Assembly: GCF_026745355.1 (NCBI RefSeq)
Contig: NC_079206.1
Coordinates: forward strand, 13,201,779-13,265,778
Length of the DNA stretch: 64,000 bases
DNA from: Beta vulgaris subsp. vulgaris
Lineage: Eukaryota > Streptophyta > Magnoliopsida > Caryophyllales > Amaranthaceae
Direction of reading: 5' to 3'
Positions 46,529-59,045 of the stretch are shown here, piece after piece; position 1 is the first letter of the stretch, and every line of letters begins with the position of its first letter. The notes below the pieces were generated by a model. The model did not search any database. It saw only the letters and a list, made by a program, of their open reading frames with translations, and was not told where the DNA came from. The position numbers were made by a program, and so were the translations under genes.

Positions 46529-47996
46529 CACTAGTACAAAATAGACGATTTGCGTCCCCTAATTTGCGTCGCTTAGACACGGAAGCGACGCACAGTTGGA
46601 ATTTGCGTCGCACGTGGGAGGAGTGCGACGCACAACATGGCCCATTTGCGTCGCACGTCTTATAAGTGCGTTGCAAAATACCTAATTTGCATCGCACCTA
46701 TTTAATGTGCGACGCACATAAGCCACGAGGCCACTACCTACCCTTTTTATTCCATAAACCCTAGCGCCTCACACTCTCTCTCTTCAATTCTCATTCTCAG
46801 CCGCGCCTCACATTCTCTCTCATTCTCAGCCGCGCCTCACACTCTCTCTCTTCAATTCTCATTCTCAGAAACTCTCTCTCTTCAATTCTCATTCTCAGTA
46901 ACTCTCTCTCTCTTCAATTCTCATTCTCAGAAACTCTCTCTCTCCTCAAAGACTCCGCCGCTTCAAACTCTCACATTCCTTCTCAAATTCGGACTTGAAC
47001 GGATTATTTCATCCCATTTGCATCACATCATATTGGCGACATTCCTTCTCAAATTCTCATTATATTGGACAATTTCAGCGAACGATTTCAGCTTTGACAG
47101 GTTCGAAGTTGTTTCAATGTTTAAATCTGATATGTTTTTTCATTTTTAGATCTGATTTTCTTGTTCGTTTTCAAATCTGAAAATTCGTTTTTCATATTCA
47201 GATCTGAAAAACTAAAAATTTAGTTCATGCAAATGAAAATTAAAAACTCTATTCTTTCGTTTTTATTTTTGTTTTTTATATCGATTTTGTTTGTTTACTT
47301 TTTGGCATTTTTAGAGTTTATTTTCTGATTTAGAATTTACTCTATAATTTTCAGATCTGGGAGTGGTTCTTCTCGAAGTCGTCTCCCTCGAATACATCGA
47401 ACCGTTGCAATGTTCCTTTTTAGATTCAGTTTTAAATTTTTTACAATGTAATTTGTTTTGTATATATTGTAGGTTTAGTTTTTTAATTTCGTGTTTTGTT
47501 GTATGTTGGATCCGATTTTTTAATTTTTGATATTTGTCTAGTTTTTGGCGATTTGTTTAGGTAAATTCTAAATCAGAAATGATATTTGGCGATTTGTTTT
47601 GTTGTATATATGTTAGATCCGATAATATTTGCAATGTTCCTTTGGCGATTTTTTCGTTTAATTTTTGGCGTTTAATTATCATCTTTGTTGTATGTTAGAT
47701 CTGGTAACTTCTAAATCAGAAATGATATTTGGCGATTTGTTTAATTTTTGGCTCGTTTCTTTTTTCTCCTACGCAGTACTAAAGCATTTAGTACTGCGTT
47801 TTTTTATTTTTCACACAATGGAATTTGCGTCGCACCGTATACACAGTGCGACGCAAATAGCTACTATATCTGCGTCGTTTAACGTACGACGCAGATCATG
47901 TCTGGGCTATCTGCGTCGAGGCCTTTGGCGTCGGACCCATGTCCGACGCAAATAGGCGCCTCACATCCGACGCAAATCACCTTTTCTGTACTAGTG
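46529..47996. mobile_element. 1.47-kb CACTA derivative inside the Ulp1 gene
   Basis: Ends CACTAGTACAAAATAGACGA and, reverse complemented, CACTAGTACAGAAAAGGTGA; TSD TAT (46526-46528, 47997-47999). Subterminal zones carry TTTGCGTCGCA/TGCGACGCA units in both orientations (46550-46720 and 47820-47980). The interior has CACTCTCTCTCTTCAATTCTC repeats (46760-46950). No coding capacity. Removing it and one TSD restores the reading frame of the Ulp1 exon. Confidence 0.95.
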
Positions 47997-48529
47997 TATT
48001 TTGGGTAGATTGATGTATGCAAATGTTCTGTTCAAGAACTCGATGTGGTCTAAAGCTGGCCGTGCGCATTATAGTGGTTGTATAATATTGTTGTAGTTGA
48101 TTTACTTCCATCACCTACAAATAGGTGATGGGGTGCCTCCAACTCAACTCCCTCTGTTGGCTCTTTGGGATAATGAGTCAATTTCAAAGAGAGTTCGTCG
48201 TGAAGTACTTTGTGATAAGTTTGGGAGTGGTTTACTCGATGAAACTTATCCAATCAGTGCAAAGTTTTACTTCACTGAAGATGGACAAATTGATTTCAAC
48301 CGGATGAAGCCGGTTCAAAGGAAAATTGAAGTTCAGTATGTACCACGTCCTGTATTGAGTGATGATACAGGAAGTGGTGGAAGTAGTGGTGGTGATGCAA
48401 CAAACAAGGCTGCGCCCAAGAGGAAGGTGAAGGGCAAGCATTATATTCAGTTTGAGCTTCCGCCAGGAAGTTAGACTGATGAAGAAATAACTGCTCAAGC
48501 TAGAGATGTAAGTTCAATTTTCTGATATA

Positions 48530-49240
48530 GTAGAGTTTTGACTGATATAGCCTGGTTATATGTGATATAGTGTATATTGGTATGATATAGTGTATGTTAA
48601 TATCATATAGTGTATGTTAAAATGATATAGTGTATATTGATATGATATAGTATATGTTAAAATGATATAGTGTGTGTTAAAATGATATAGTGTATGTTAA
48701 AAAGATATAGTGTATGTTAAAATGGCATAGTGTATGTTACAATGATATAGTATATGTTACAATGATATAGTGTATGTTCAAATGATATAGTGTATGTTAG
48801 AGTGATATAGTGTATGTTACAGTGATATAGTGTATGTTAAAGTGATATAGTGTATGTTAAAATGATATAGTGTATATTGATATGATATAGTGTATGTTAC
48901 AGTGATATAGTGTATTTTACAATGATATAGTGTATCTCTAAGTGATATAGTGTATGTTATAATGATATAGTGTATGTTAGAATGATATAGTGTATGTTTA
49001 AGTGATATAGTGTATATAGAAATGATATAGTGTATATTGAAATGATATAGTGTATGTTAAAATGATATAGTGTATGTTAAAGTAATATAGTGTATGTTAA
49101 AATGATATAGTGTATATATGTTAAAATGATATAGTGTATATATGTTAAAATGATATAGTGTATGGTGAAATGATATAGTGTATATTAAAATGATATAGTG
49201 TATGTTACAATAATATAGTGTATGTTACAATAATGTGCGT
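48530..49240 (+). repeat. 20-bp minisatellite, tract 2 (Ulp1 intron 2)
   Basis: About 35 units of the same monomer, same orientation. Occupies almost the whole intron between 48507 and 49278. Ends with ATAATGTGCGTTTTGATATA, a phrase that recurs at the end of tract 6. Confidence 0.97.
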
Positions 49241-50334
49241 TTTGATATATTGTTTTTGGCTATGATTTTGACGAAAGCTTCATGCTATGTGGTTGCTGTG
49301 GAAGAGGGATTTGGATGTTGTCTCTCATTGCCATATAGATGCGTTGAAGAGTTGGAAGGCCTCTCATATGGTTGGCGATCCTCCTTCTGAAAATCCTTCC
49401 CAAGATGATTTGGACAAAATATTGTCAAGTTCAATTTATCAGAAGTACTTTGATGAGATTGTATCAATTGCAGAAGTTATGAAGGATTTGCCAACTGGTT
49501 GGGAAGAAGTGTCTAATCCTTCTACTACTGCATTCCCTAGCTTTGTAGTCACTCAGGTGACTCAGAGAACTAATGATGTGATCAACAATGTTGTGAATAG
49601 CGTTTTTAATGAGGCAGCTGAAAATATAATTATTGAGGAAAATACATGGACTGCTTTCCAGAATGCTTTGTCTAGGGGTCCAGCCAAGTCAACTCTAAGG
49701 CTGGATGAATATGCAGTTGGGGGTCCATTCACTCATCTTTCTAAGATGATGAAAGATTTTGAACATGTGATGCAAGATCTTCCAATATTTTTAAGGGAGG
49801 TTGTTGATTACTGTTCTAAAAATCAACATCCTTTAGATGGGAGGTAAATTATTAACTGAAATTTGTTTAATGTATTGTTTTTATTGAAAATATTCTTACA
49901 ATTTGTGTTGCTTGTTGCAGTGAAGAGATCTTTAAGCTGGATGAAGTCTTCTTCTCTATACCTAGGAGTGAGATTTGGACGATTGGTACTGAGACTGAGA
50001 TGTTCGAATCAGTTTTAGACAATTGGTCAAGAATGTTGAATATTAATGAACCCTGTCCTCGAAAAAAGTTTTACTTTACTTCTTCTCAGAGTATAAGAAC
50101 TTTATTGTAATATATTTTTATGTTGTTTATTTGTTTATCTTTGCATGCATTATTCATCATAATATGACTTCTTATGTTGCAGGCTGCATTATTCAATGTG
50201 TTTGAAGATGAAAATGATGCTAAACGCATTGATGATTTGATCTCATGCTGGAAGTTTCAAATTCAAGAGTTGAATAACATAAAAAAATTGGATGCTACTG
50301 TTGAATTGGTGAGACAAATTCTGTTTTTGAAATT

Positions 50335-50590
50335 ATGATATAGTGTATGTTACAATGATATAGTGTATGTTACAGTGATATAGTGTATGTCAAAATGATA
50401 TAGTGTATGTTGATATGATATAGTGTATGTTAAAATGATATAGTGTACATTGATATGATATAGTGTATGTTAAAATGATATAGTGTATATTGATATGATA
50501 TAGTGTATGTTTAAATGATATAGTGTATATTGATATGATATAGTGTATATTAAAAAGATATAGTGTATGTTTGTATATGATATAGTGTAG
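50335..50590 (+). repeat. 20-bp minisatellite, tract 3 (Ulp1 intron 5)
   Basis: About 12 units, many with the ATATTGATA variant. Located within the intron 50309-50614. Confidence 0.97.
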
Positions 50591-50716
50591 TTTATACTTG
50601 TTTTAATTTTGTAGGTTTTTTTCCCTGTTTTGGTGAAAGGAGGTAATCATTTTGTCCTGTTTGTGCTGGACACAAAGAAAAGGACTGTTTTCTATGTTGA
50701 TAATAAGATTTGGGAT

Positions 50717-51273
50717 TAGGGGTGAAAGTTATTCGGATAAAATCCAAAATCCAATCCAATCCAATCCAAATTAGTAATTCGGATCGGATTCGAACTGTGT
50801 TCGGATTGGATTCGGATTGAGAATTTTTGAAAAATTGGATTTTCGGATTGGATTGGATTGAGGGTAATTGGATCCAAAAATCCAATACAACCAAATAATA
50901 ATATGCCTTGTATTATGTATCTAGATTGGGCTTAAGTGCTTAACTGATTTTTTATTATAAAAAAACCTACTCCATTGTCCAATACACATAGAGCTTCAAT
51001 CCTTCCCCTAAAGCACTAACTGCACTTAATTCCTCATTTCCTAAATCTACTAGGCTGTTGTTGTGCTTAATCTATTTCATCGAAAAATTAAAGTTTTAAA
51101 AAAATTGGATTTTCGGATCGGATCCAATCTAGAGTATGAAATTTCGGATTGGATTGGATCGGATTCAAACCCTAATTGGTTTGGATTCGGATTGAAAATT
51201 TGAAATCCAAATTTTATTCGGATCGGATTGGATTAGGCCCTAATCCAAACCGCATACCGAACTTTCACCCCTA
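50717..51273. mobile_element. 557-bp hAT MITE inside the Ulp1 catalytic region
   Basis: TIRs TAGGGGTGAAAGTT and AACTTTCACCCCTA are perfect complements; TSD TTTGGGAT (50709-50716, 51274-51281). Subterminal zones repeat CGGATTGGATT and ATCCAATCC. It lies between the codons for the catalytic Asp and Cys of the Ulp1 protease; removing it and one TSD restores the frame. Confidence 0.96.
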
Positions 51274-52039
51274 TTTGGGATGATGATGAAAAATATAAGA
51301 AAATGATGGAGACTCTCAGTTCAATCATTGCTGATGGAGTTTCAAGTCTTTTCCAATGTTATAAAATCCCACAATCTCAAGGTGATGATATGGGTTTATG
51401 GAGTATGACAGAATTGAAAGGAAGCTGGAAAAAAGGTGCATATGATTTGGATTGTGGTGTGTACATACTTGTCCTTATGCTACTTTTTGAAGGCTCTGAA
51501 GAGTTTGAATGCCCATATTTGAATGATGTAAGTTTAATATAATTATTTTTTAGTGAGTTATCTAATCTTTTTCTTATATATTGTTTCTTACTTATTTAAT
51601 TTATTTTCAGGAGAATATTAGGAAAGCAACAAGAGTCTCTTTGTGTGGTTGCATGATTTTTTCTGATCTGAATAAGAATAGAAGTCAGCTTGTGGAAAAC
51701 GTGATATCATTCAGATCAAGAGATCAGAGACTGTTGCTTTAATTGAAAACAATAGAAAGAAGAAAGCTGAAGAGAGTGAGAGGATAGAACAGGAGTTGAG
51801 AAATGCAATGCAAGAGGAGAAGAAGAAGAAACAAGTTGAGGATGCAAAGAAGAAGAAGGCATCAAAGAAAAAGATAACTGTCAAATTAGGAAAGTAAAAC
51901 TATATTGATGTATTTCACTAATTTTACAAACAATGTTACTAACTAGTACTAGGTTGGTGTTGACATAATAGGTTTACAAACAATGTAATTATGTAGTCTT
52001 GAATGATTTTAGAAATAGTGTTAGTAATCTAACAGTAGT

Positions 52040-52785
52040 TTGTAGTGATATAGTATGGTTTTCAATGATATAATGTTATTCTACATGATATAGTGTATAT
52101 TTTTATATACAGTGTTATTTTATACATATCATTCTATATGATACTGTAGGTGAAAATGATATAGTGTATGTTAAAATGATATAGTGTATGTTAGAATGAT
52201 ATAGTGTATGTTACAATGATATAGTGTATCTTAGAATGATAGTGTATGTTAAAATGATATAGTGTATGTCAAAATGATATAGTGTATGTTACAGTGATAT
52301 AGTGATATAGTGAATGTTTCAGTGATATAGTGTATATTAATATGATATAGTGTATATTGATATGATATAGTGTATGTTATAGTGATATAGTGTATGTTAC
52401 AATGATATAGTGTATAATGATATGATATAGTGTATGTTACAGTGATATAGTGTATGTTAAAATGATATAGTGTATGTTAAAGTGATACAGTGTGTTAAAA
52501 TGATATAGTGTATCTTATAACGATATAGTGTATGTTAAAGTCATATAGTGTATGTTAAAATGATATATTGTATATTAAAATGATATAGTGTATATTAAAA
52601 TGATATAGTGTATGTTACAGTGATATAGTGTATGTTAAAATGATATAGTGTATGTTACAGTGATATAGTGTATGTTACAGTGATATAGTGTATGTTACAG
52701 TGATATGGTCTATGTTAAAGTGATATAGTGTGTGTTATAATCATATAGTGTTTGTTAAAATGATATAGTGTATGTTACAGTATAA
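52040..52785 (+). repeat. 20-bp minisatellite, tract 4 (between the Ulp1 and transposase 3' ends)
   Basis: About 37 units in the space between the convergent stop codons at 51897 (+) and 52841 (-). Confidence 0.97.
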
Positions 52786-53269
52786 TTCATAAATATATCA
52801 AATGATTGAAAACATTTTATAGTTCTCTTGGTAAAGTATTTTAGAACAGATGTTCTTTAGGAGTTATACTTCCAAACTCCTTGTGTCTTTTTTTCCCTTT
52901 TTTTGAGGCCTTCTTGTATAAATCATAGTGTCCCTTTATTCGCTTATTGTCTCTTCCTTTTGTGACTGCTCTATCTGGATCCAAGACTGTTGGTATTGGT
53001 GGTGATTCTTCTGCGTTGTTCTATTGATTCTCATTAGCTTGTAATGCTGCAGCTGCTTCTTGTAATGCTTTCACATGAGCTTTAGCTTTTTCTGCTGATG
53101 CTTTTGCTTCTTCTATCTTTATTAATTCTTCAACTCTTGAATTTGTTTTCTTGAAACTTTCCTCTATCACTGCTCTAGCTGGTTCTATTCTGTGGCTCTT
53201 TAATATGAGGTTATAGTACCTTATGAAATTAATGTGTTAGTATATAGAGAAACATATACTGTATTTCTA

Positions 53270-53585
53270 TGTAATATAGTGTATGTTAAAATGATATAGT
53301 GTATGTTATAGTGACATAGTGTATGTTGATATCTTATAGTGTATGTTGTTATCATATAGTGTATGTTGCAATGATATAGTGTATGTTACAGTGATATAGT
53401 GTATGTTACAGTGATATAGTGTATGTTAAAATGATATAGTGTATGTTTAAATGATATAGTGTATGTTAAAATGATATAGTGTATGTTAAAATGATATAGT
53501 GTATGTTAGAATGATATAGTGTATGTTAAAATGATATAGTGTATAATAAAATGATATAGTGTATATTAAAATGATATATTGTATA
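53270..53585 (+). repeat. 20-bp minisatellite, tract 5 (transposase last intron)
   Basis: About 16 units within the minus-strand intron 53220-53599. The units still read in plus orientation, that is, antisense to this gene. Confidence 0.97.
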
Positions 53586-55579
53586 GCGTGTTTACATACC
53601 TCCTTATCATGTGCAGCCTCCATGGTGTGAAGCTGTTTATTTCTCCTTTTTCTCTCAATTGATTATCAAATTTCTCCAAACTTCTTTTTTTGCAAATCTT
53701 GTCCACCTTGATGATATGTATTTCTCTGGAATTTTTTGGACAGAATGTAAGTGTAGAACTCTTATGGCATGAAAGCACAACCAACCTGATTCTTGAAAAT
53801 TTCTGCATCCACACTCAATTGTCATCTCTGGGTAATTGAATGAGACTTGTTGAGAAGAACCATCAATGCCATTGAGGAAAACTCTGTATGTCAGAGTGTT
53901 CCCTTGTGTACCAACTAGTTCAATTGAACTTGCCATTGCATGTTTGAATTCATCCTCAAAATCTCTGAAAAGAGTATGTGTGTACACTAAAGCAGCATGT
54001 TTTAATAGTGGACTCATGCAGAGATCTGATTTTGGTATTCCTTTTGTACAGTCAAAATCATCCCTTTCTTCCTGTCTTCTCCACTTATTACTGTCTGTTG
54101 GAATATTGAAAAGAAGTCACTTAAGCTAGTGGTTTTGCTTGCTTTAAACCCAATAGCATGGTTTGCGCTTTCACTTCTCTGTGAAGATAGTATTCCAGCA
54201 GAGAAGAAGTCTTTGCTAAATGATGTACACTTCTTTCAAACTATACAATCTGTTGAACCAGCGATCATCTTCTAGTTTGTATTTTGTTGTCATTGTGGTC
54301 CAAGTTTGTTCAAATTCTGTTGTTGTAATGCAACCACTGAGACACTTGTGAAAAATGTTCTTGAATTCCTTATCAGCTTTCATCAATCCAAATTGTTGAT
54401 TTGCATTTTGACTCAAATGCCATAAACATAGCATGTGTCTTGATGTTGGGAAAGCCTGTCAATGAGTTTATTTAGTTAGTCTTTGCTCTTTCAATAGTAC
54501 ATAACAGAAGTTGTGCAAATGTCACATAAACATGAGTACCTTTTTTATTGCTCCTGCAATTGCTGCATCTTGGTCACTGAATATAGTTATTGGACATTTA
54601 CCTTTCATTGACTTCTTGAATGTTTCAAAAAGCCATTCAAATGAAGGTATTGTCTCATCGGCAAGAAATGCACATGCAAACATTGTGTTTTTCCAATGGT
54701 TATTAATTCCTACAAATGGTGCACAAATAAGATTATACTTGTTTGTCCTATATGTAGTATCAAAAACCATAACATCTCCAAAGATTGTATAGTCCTCAAG
54801 CATCATAGAGTCTCTCCAAAACAAGCAGCAAACCTTTCCTTCATCATTCAATCTTACTCTAAAGAAGAAGTTACTATCTGTTTGCATCTGCTCATAAAGG
54901 TTATCAACAACTTTTTGTGAATCCTTTCCCTCAATTGGTTTTATTTTGAGTTTATAACAGCAGTTGAAGTGGTCCTTCATGGAATGACCCAATACATCTT
55001 CACCACCTGCTTCTGTACTCATATATCGGAATGAATCTATCGGCCTCAGCCCACACTCTTGCATAGCTTCTATGGTTTGTTTCTTTGGATCACTCATCTG
55101 ACGCTCAGATCTATGAAGGTAATTTAATGGTTCTCTAGTAAGTGGATGATTGTGTTTTATAACATGCTGCACAATTTCATAATGTCCTTCAGTGTTCATC
55201 TTTGCTCTAATCAGTGCAGGACATTCAGTTCTTGTGATCATAACTCTTCGTGTCCTTTGTTTCTTTGATTTGCTGTCTTGTATTATTATATCTGTATTAT
55301 TCTCTACCTGTTTTTCTTTGATTTTGGTATTTCTTTTTCCTTGAGCAGAGCAGACATAATACTTTTGATGCACAACTGATGTCCCTTCTTTTTTTCTGTT
55401 TTTGGATTTTCTAACACTGAATCCTACTATAGCAGCATGCTGACAATAGAGCTCATGTATATCATCCAATGTTGATCTTACTTGACCAAGTAAAACTCCT
55501 CCAATTTCATGTTTATTCAGTGATTGGCCAATTGAACCTGTTATAAAAGAATGAAGTTATTTTTGTCACTTTTATTATA

Positions 55580-56560
55580 TTGTATGTTAAAGTGATATAG
55601 TGTATGTTTAAGTGAATAGTGTATGTTATACTGATATAGTGTATGTTATACTGATATAGTGTATGTTAAAATGATATAGTGTATAATAAAATGATATAGT
55701 GTATGTTACAGTGATATAGTGTATGCTAAAGTGATATAGTGTATCTTGAAATGATATAGTGTATGTTAAAATGATATAGTGTATAATAAAATGATATAGT
55801 GTATGTTACAGTAATATATTGTATGTTAAAGTGATATAGTATATGTTTAAGTGATATAGTGTATGTTATACTGATATAGTGTATGTTATAATGATATAGT
55901 GTATGTTACAGTGATATAGTGTATATTTAAGTGATATAGTGTGTGTTAAAATGATATAGTGTATATTGATATGATATAGTGTATGTTATAGTGATATAGT
56001 GTATGTTACAGTGATATAGTGTATGTTACAGTGATATAGTGTATGTTACAGTGATATAGTGTATGTTACAGTGATATAGTGTATGTTAAAGTGATATAGT
56101 TTATACTAAAGTGATATAGTGTATGCTAAAGTGATATAGTGTATCTTGAAATGATATAGTGTATGTTACAGTGATATAGTGTATTGTTAAAACGATATAG
56201 TGTATATTGATATGATATAGTGTATGTTAAAGTGATATAGTGTATGTTATAATGATATAGTGTATGTTAAAAAATGATATAGTGTATATTAAAATGATAT
56301 AGTGTATGTAAATGTGATATAGTGTATATTACAATAATGTGCATTTTTATATAGTGTTTTTGGCTATGATTTCAATAAAATGATATAGTGTATATGGATA
56401 TTATATAGTGTATGTATATATTATATAGTGTATTAAATATAATGTAACTATCTATTAATATAGTGTATGAACCTTATAGTGTATGTGATATAGTGTATTT
56501 ATATTTTATATAGTTTATTTATGTATGATATAGTGTACGTAAGGTTTTATTTATAATATA
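55580..56560 (+). repeat. 20-bp minisatellite, tract 6 (transposase intron, upstream of F-box-like gene)
   Basis: About 48 units, decaying toward 56560 into irregular TATATAGTGTATTTAT variants. Includes AATAATGTGCATTTTTATATAG near 56334 (given by position), like the end of tract 2. Confidence 0.96.
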
Positions 56561-57163
56561 GTGACTTAAAATTTGGTATTTTAGAACTTTATGTACGTAA
56601 CGTTTTATTAGTATGGCCATAGTTAAATAAAACTAAGCCAACTGTAGTTAAGCTATGGTTTATTAACAAAAAGGTATAATTACTTGTGTTGGGTACCGTG
56701 CATAATCTTCTGATGATTTCCTGAGCTGCAGTCACTTCATTTAAAAAGAATGGCACCCTTTCATTTCTTCTCAGCTATTTCTACTAAGAAACCCACCATA
56801 CTAAGCAAGGCGATTTGAAAGCGATTTTTAAGGCATTTGAAAGAGATTTTTGAACTCATTTTCTTACTTTAGCAAGGTACATTCATAATTCTCTTTTTTT
56901 GTTGTTTATGTTAAATTTTATGTGAATTTTTTTTTGGGTTATCATACAGTTTAGGTTTTTGTCATAATTATTTTAATTTCTTTAGCGAATTGTTATTAAT
57001 TGTTAGTAAACAAGTATAGTTTAGGTTTCCTTTGAAATGATGAAGTTAAACTCAACAAGTTAAAATTAAAAGAAGGTGTAAAACAGAGGGTAAAAGAAGG
57101 GGTAGTGTAGTGTTGGTTTGATATTTGTTTTATGCTGATTTTTTGTATTTTTTCGAAGGTTAA

Positions 57164-57598
57164 ATGGCTTCACTTGATCAACTTCATCCAGTCCTCTCAA
57201 TGCATGAGATTCTACGTTTCCATATTTTCCCTCGACTTTCTGACCCAAAGGACAGAGAGTTTGTGGAAAGTGTGTGCAGAGAGTGGAGGACCATTGCAAG
57301 GTATGGTTTAGAAGATGCCCACGAACTGTTGGGTATGGAACAAATTATGGCCTTTCATGTGTTCTCTAAAGTATCATGTTGGTATTCTGAAGATGTGATG
57401 AATATCTGTAAAACATGGAGGAAGTTGTGGAAAATAAGGGATTCAGTTCATTGGACGCCTGAGTGGGAGGACACCTCCATGAAGGCCTGGGCTCTCAAGT
57501 CCATAATTTTTGATGATGGTGTTGATTTTTGGGCTCACATTAGTGGTGAGTGGTGGGCTTACTGTGATGGGTTCCCAATTTTATTTGGTGAAGAATAA
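57164..57598 (+). CDS. small F-box-like protein with two tandem motifs, nested in the transposase intron
   Basis: 144 residues, intact, starting ATGGCTTCACTTGATCAAC. Residues about 11-46 (LSMHEILRFHIFPRLSDPKD to VCREWRTIAR) look like an F-box core: L-x-x-x-E-I-L, F-x-R-L, V-C-x-x-W. Residues about 57-90 (GMEQIMAFHVFSKVS to ICKTWRKLWK) repeat the pattern. The C-terminus is Trp-rich (FWAHISGEWWAYCDG). A leader exon with a donor AAG-GTACAT near 56876 and an acceptor near 57158 may precede it. F-box proteins recruit substrates to SCF ubiquitin ligases, but the match is weak and function is inferred only from pattern. It is the only unbroken frame in the MULE-like element. Confidence 0.6.
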   Translation: MASLDQLHPVLSMHEILRFHIFPRLSDPKDREFVESVCREWRTIARYGLEDAHELLGMEQIMAFHVFSKVSCWYSEDVMNICKTWRKLWKIRDSVHWTPEWEDTSMKAWALKSIIFDDGVDFWAHISGEWWAYCDGFPILFGEE

Positions 57599-57889
57599 AG
57601 CATTAATTAGAGTTAGTTAGGGGATTAGGGCCAGGTGTTTTTTTGTGTTTTTTTTAGCTGGGACTGTTATTAATGTAAGCAACTCCTTTTTTGGAAGATG
57701 AAGAATCTTTAAACTATTATTATTTGTCACTAAATAATGACATTGTTATGTCATATTAGTGACAAATGTTTTGTAATTAATTGATGAATGCTAAATATAT
57801 ATATGAAGTTGGTTAATGTTTTTTTCTGTTATGTATATATGAATTATTGTGTTCTATTTCATATATTGTTTTTTAGATTGGTATAGTGT

Positions 57890-59045
57890 TGGAATTTTTG
57901 ATATAGTGTAGTTTTGAATGATATAGTGTATGTGCTTCTGTTCTAATATAGTGTATATTGATATGATATAGTGTATGTTAAAATCATATAGTGTATGTTA
58001 AAATGATATAGTGTATATTGATAATATATGTTATAGTGATATAGTTTATGTTTCAGTAATATAGTGTATGTTACAATGATATAGTGTATGTTATAGTGAT
58101 ATAGTGTATGTTAAAATGATATAGTGTATGTTATAATGATATAGTGTATGTTTCAGTGATATAGTGTATGTTATAGTGATATAGTGTATGTTTCAGTGAT
58201 ATAGTGATATAGTGTATGTTAAAATGATATAGTGTATATTAATATGATATAGTTTATGTTTCAGTGATATAGTGTATGTTACAATGATATAGTGTATGTT
58301 ACAATGATATATATTGTATGTTTAAATGATATAGTGTATGTATAGATTATATAGTGTATTTATTGATATAGTGTATGTTAGAATGATATAGTGTATGTTA
58401 CAATGATATAGTGTATGTTACAATGATATAGTGTATAATAAAATGATAATAGTGTATAACAAAATGATATAGTGTATGTTACAATGATATAGTGTATGTT
58501 AGAATGATATAGTGTATATTATAGTGATATAGTGTATGTTAAAATGATATAGTGTATGTTATAATGATATAGTGTATGTTTCAGTGATATAGTGTATGTT
58601 ACAATGATATAGTTTATGTTATAGTGATATAGTGTATATTAAAATGATATAGTGTATGTTAAAATGATATAGTGTATATTAATATGATATAGTGTATGTT
58701 AAAATGATATAGTGTATGTGTAAATGATATAGTGTATGTCAAAGTGATATAGTGTATAATAAAATCATATAATGTATGTTAAAATGACATACTGTATATT
58801 AATATGATATAGTGTGTTAAAATGATATAGTGTATGTTTAAATGATATAGTGTATGTTACAATGATATAGTGTATAATAAAATGATATAGTGTATAACAA
58901 AATGATATAGTGTATGTTTCTGTAATGCATGTAAGTAAATAACTTCTATATTTCCTATTGTGTTCCTATAGAATATAGTGTATCTCTGTATGATATAGTG
59001 TATCTCTGTATCATATAGTGTATCTATTTTTAATATAGTGTAAGT
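57890..59045 (+). repeat. 20-bp minisatellite, tract 7 (transposase intron, downstream of F-box-like gene)
   Basis: About 56 units, plus orientation, between the F-box-like gene and transposase exon 2. Confidence 0.97.

Larger units (their letters stand above)
44275..51897 (+). pseudogene. MULE-borne Ulp1-like (C48) cysteine protease gene, interrupted
   Basis: Exons: 44275-44416, 45784-48507 (CACTA insertion 46529-47996), 49278-49843, 49921-50090, 50183-50308, 50615-51527 (hAT MITE 50717-51273) and 51611-51897. Exon 2 has the N-terminal plant domain found with Ulp1 (LLHLKITRTNNALSAWLVDR; VNQYDVYDVFQFP). The protease: GGNHFVLFVLD with His codon 50648, FYVDNKIW with Asp 50699, and YDLDCGVYILVLML with Cys 51453, so the triad is complete. 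The C-terminus is a Lys/Glu-rich coiled coil. Defects: TAG near 48088, TAG at 48472, a frameshift near 51690 and both insertions. Ulp1 enzymes process SUMO; MULE-borne ULP genes (Kaonashi type) are known in plants. Confidence 0.85.

Noticed and set aside
44690..59045. CRISPR-like array
   Set aside because: The repeats are contiguous 20-bp units without unique spacers, in a plant genome, and lie in transposon introns.
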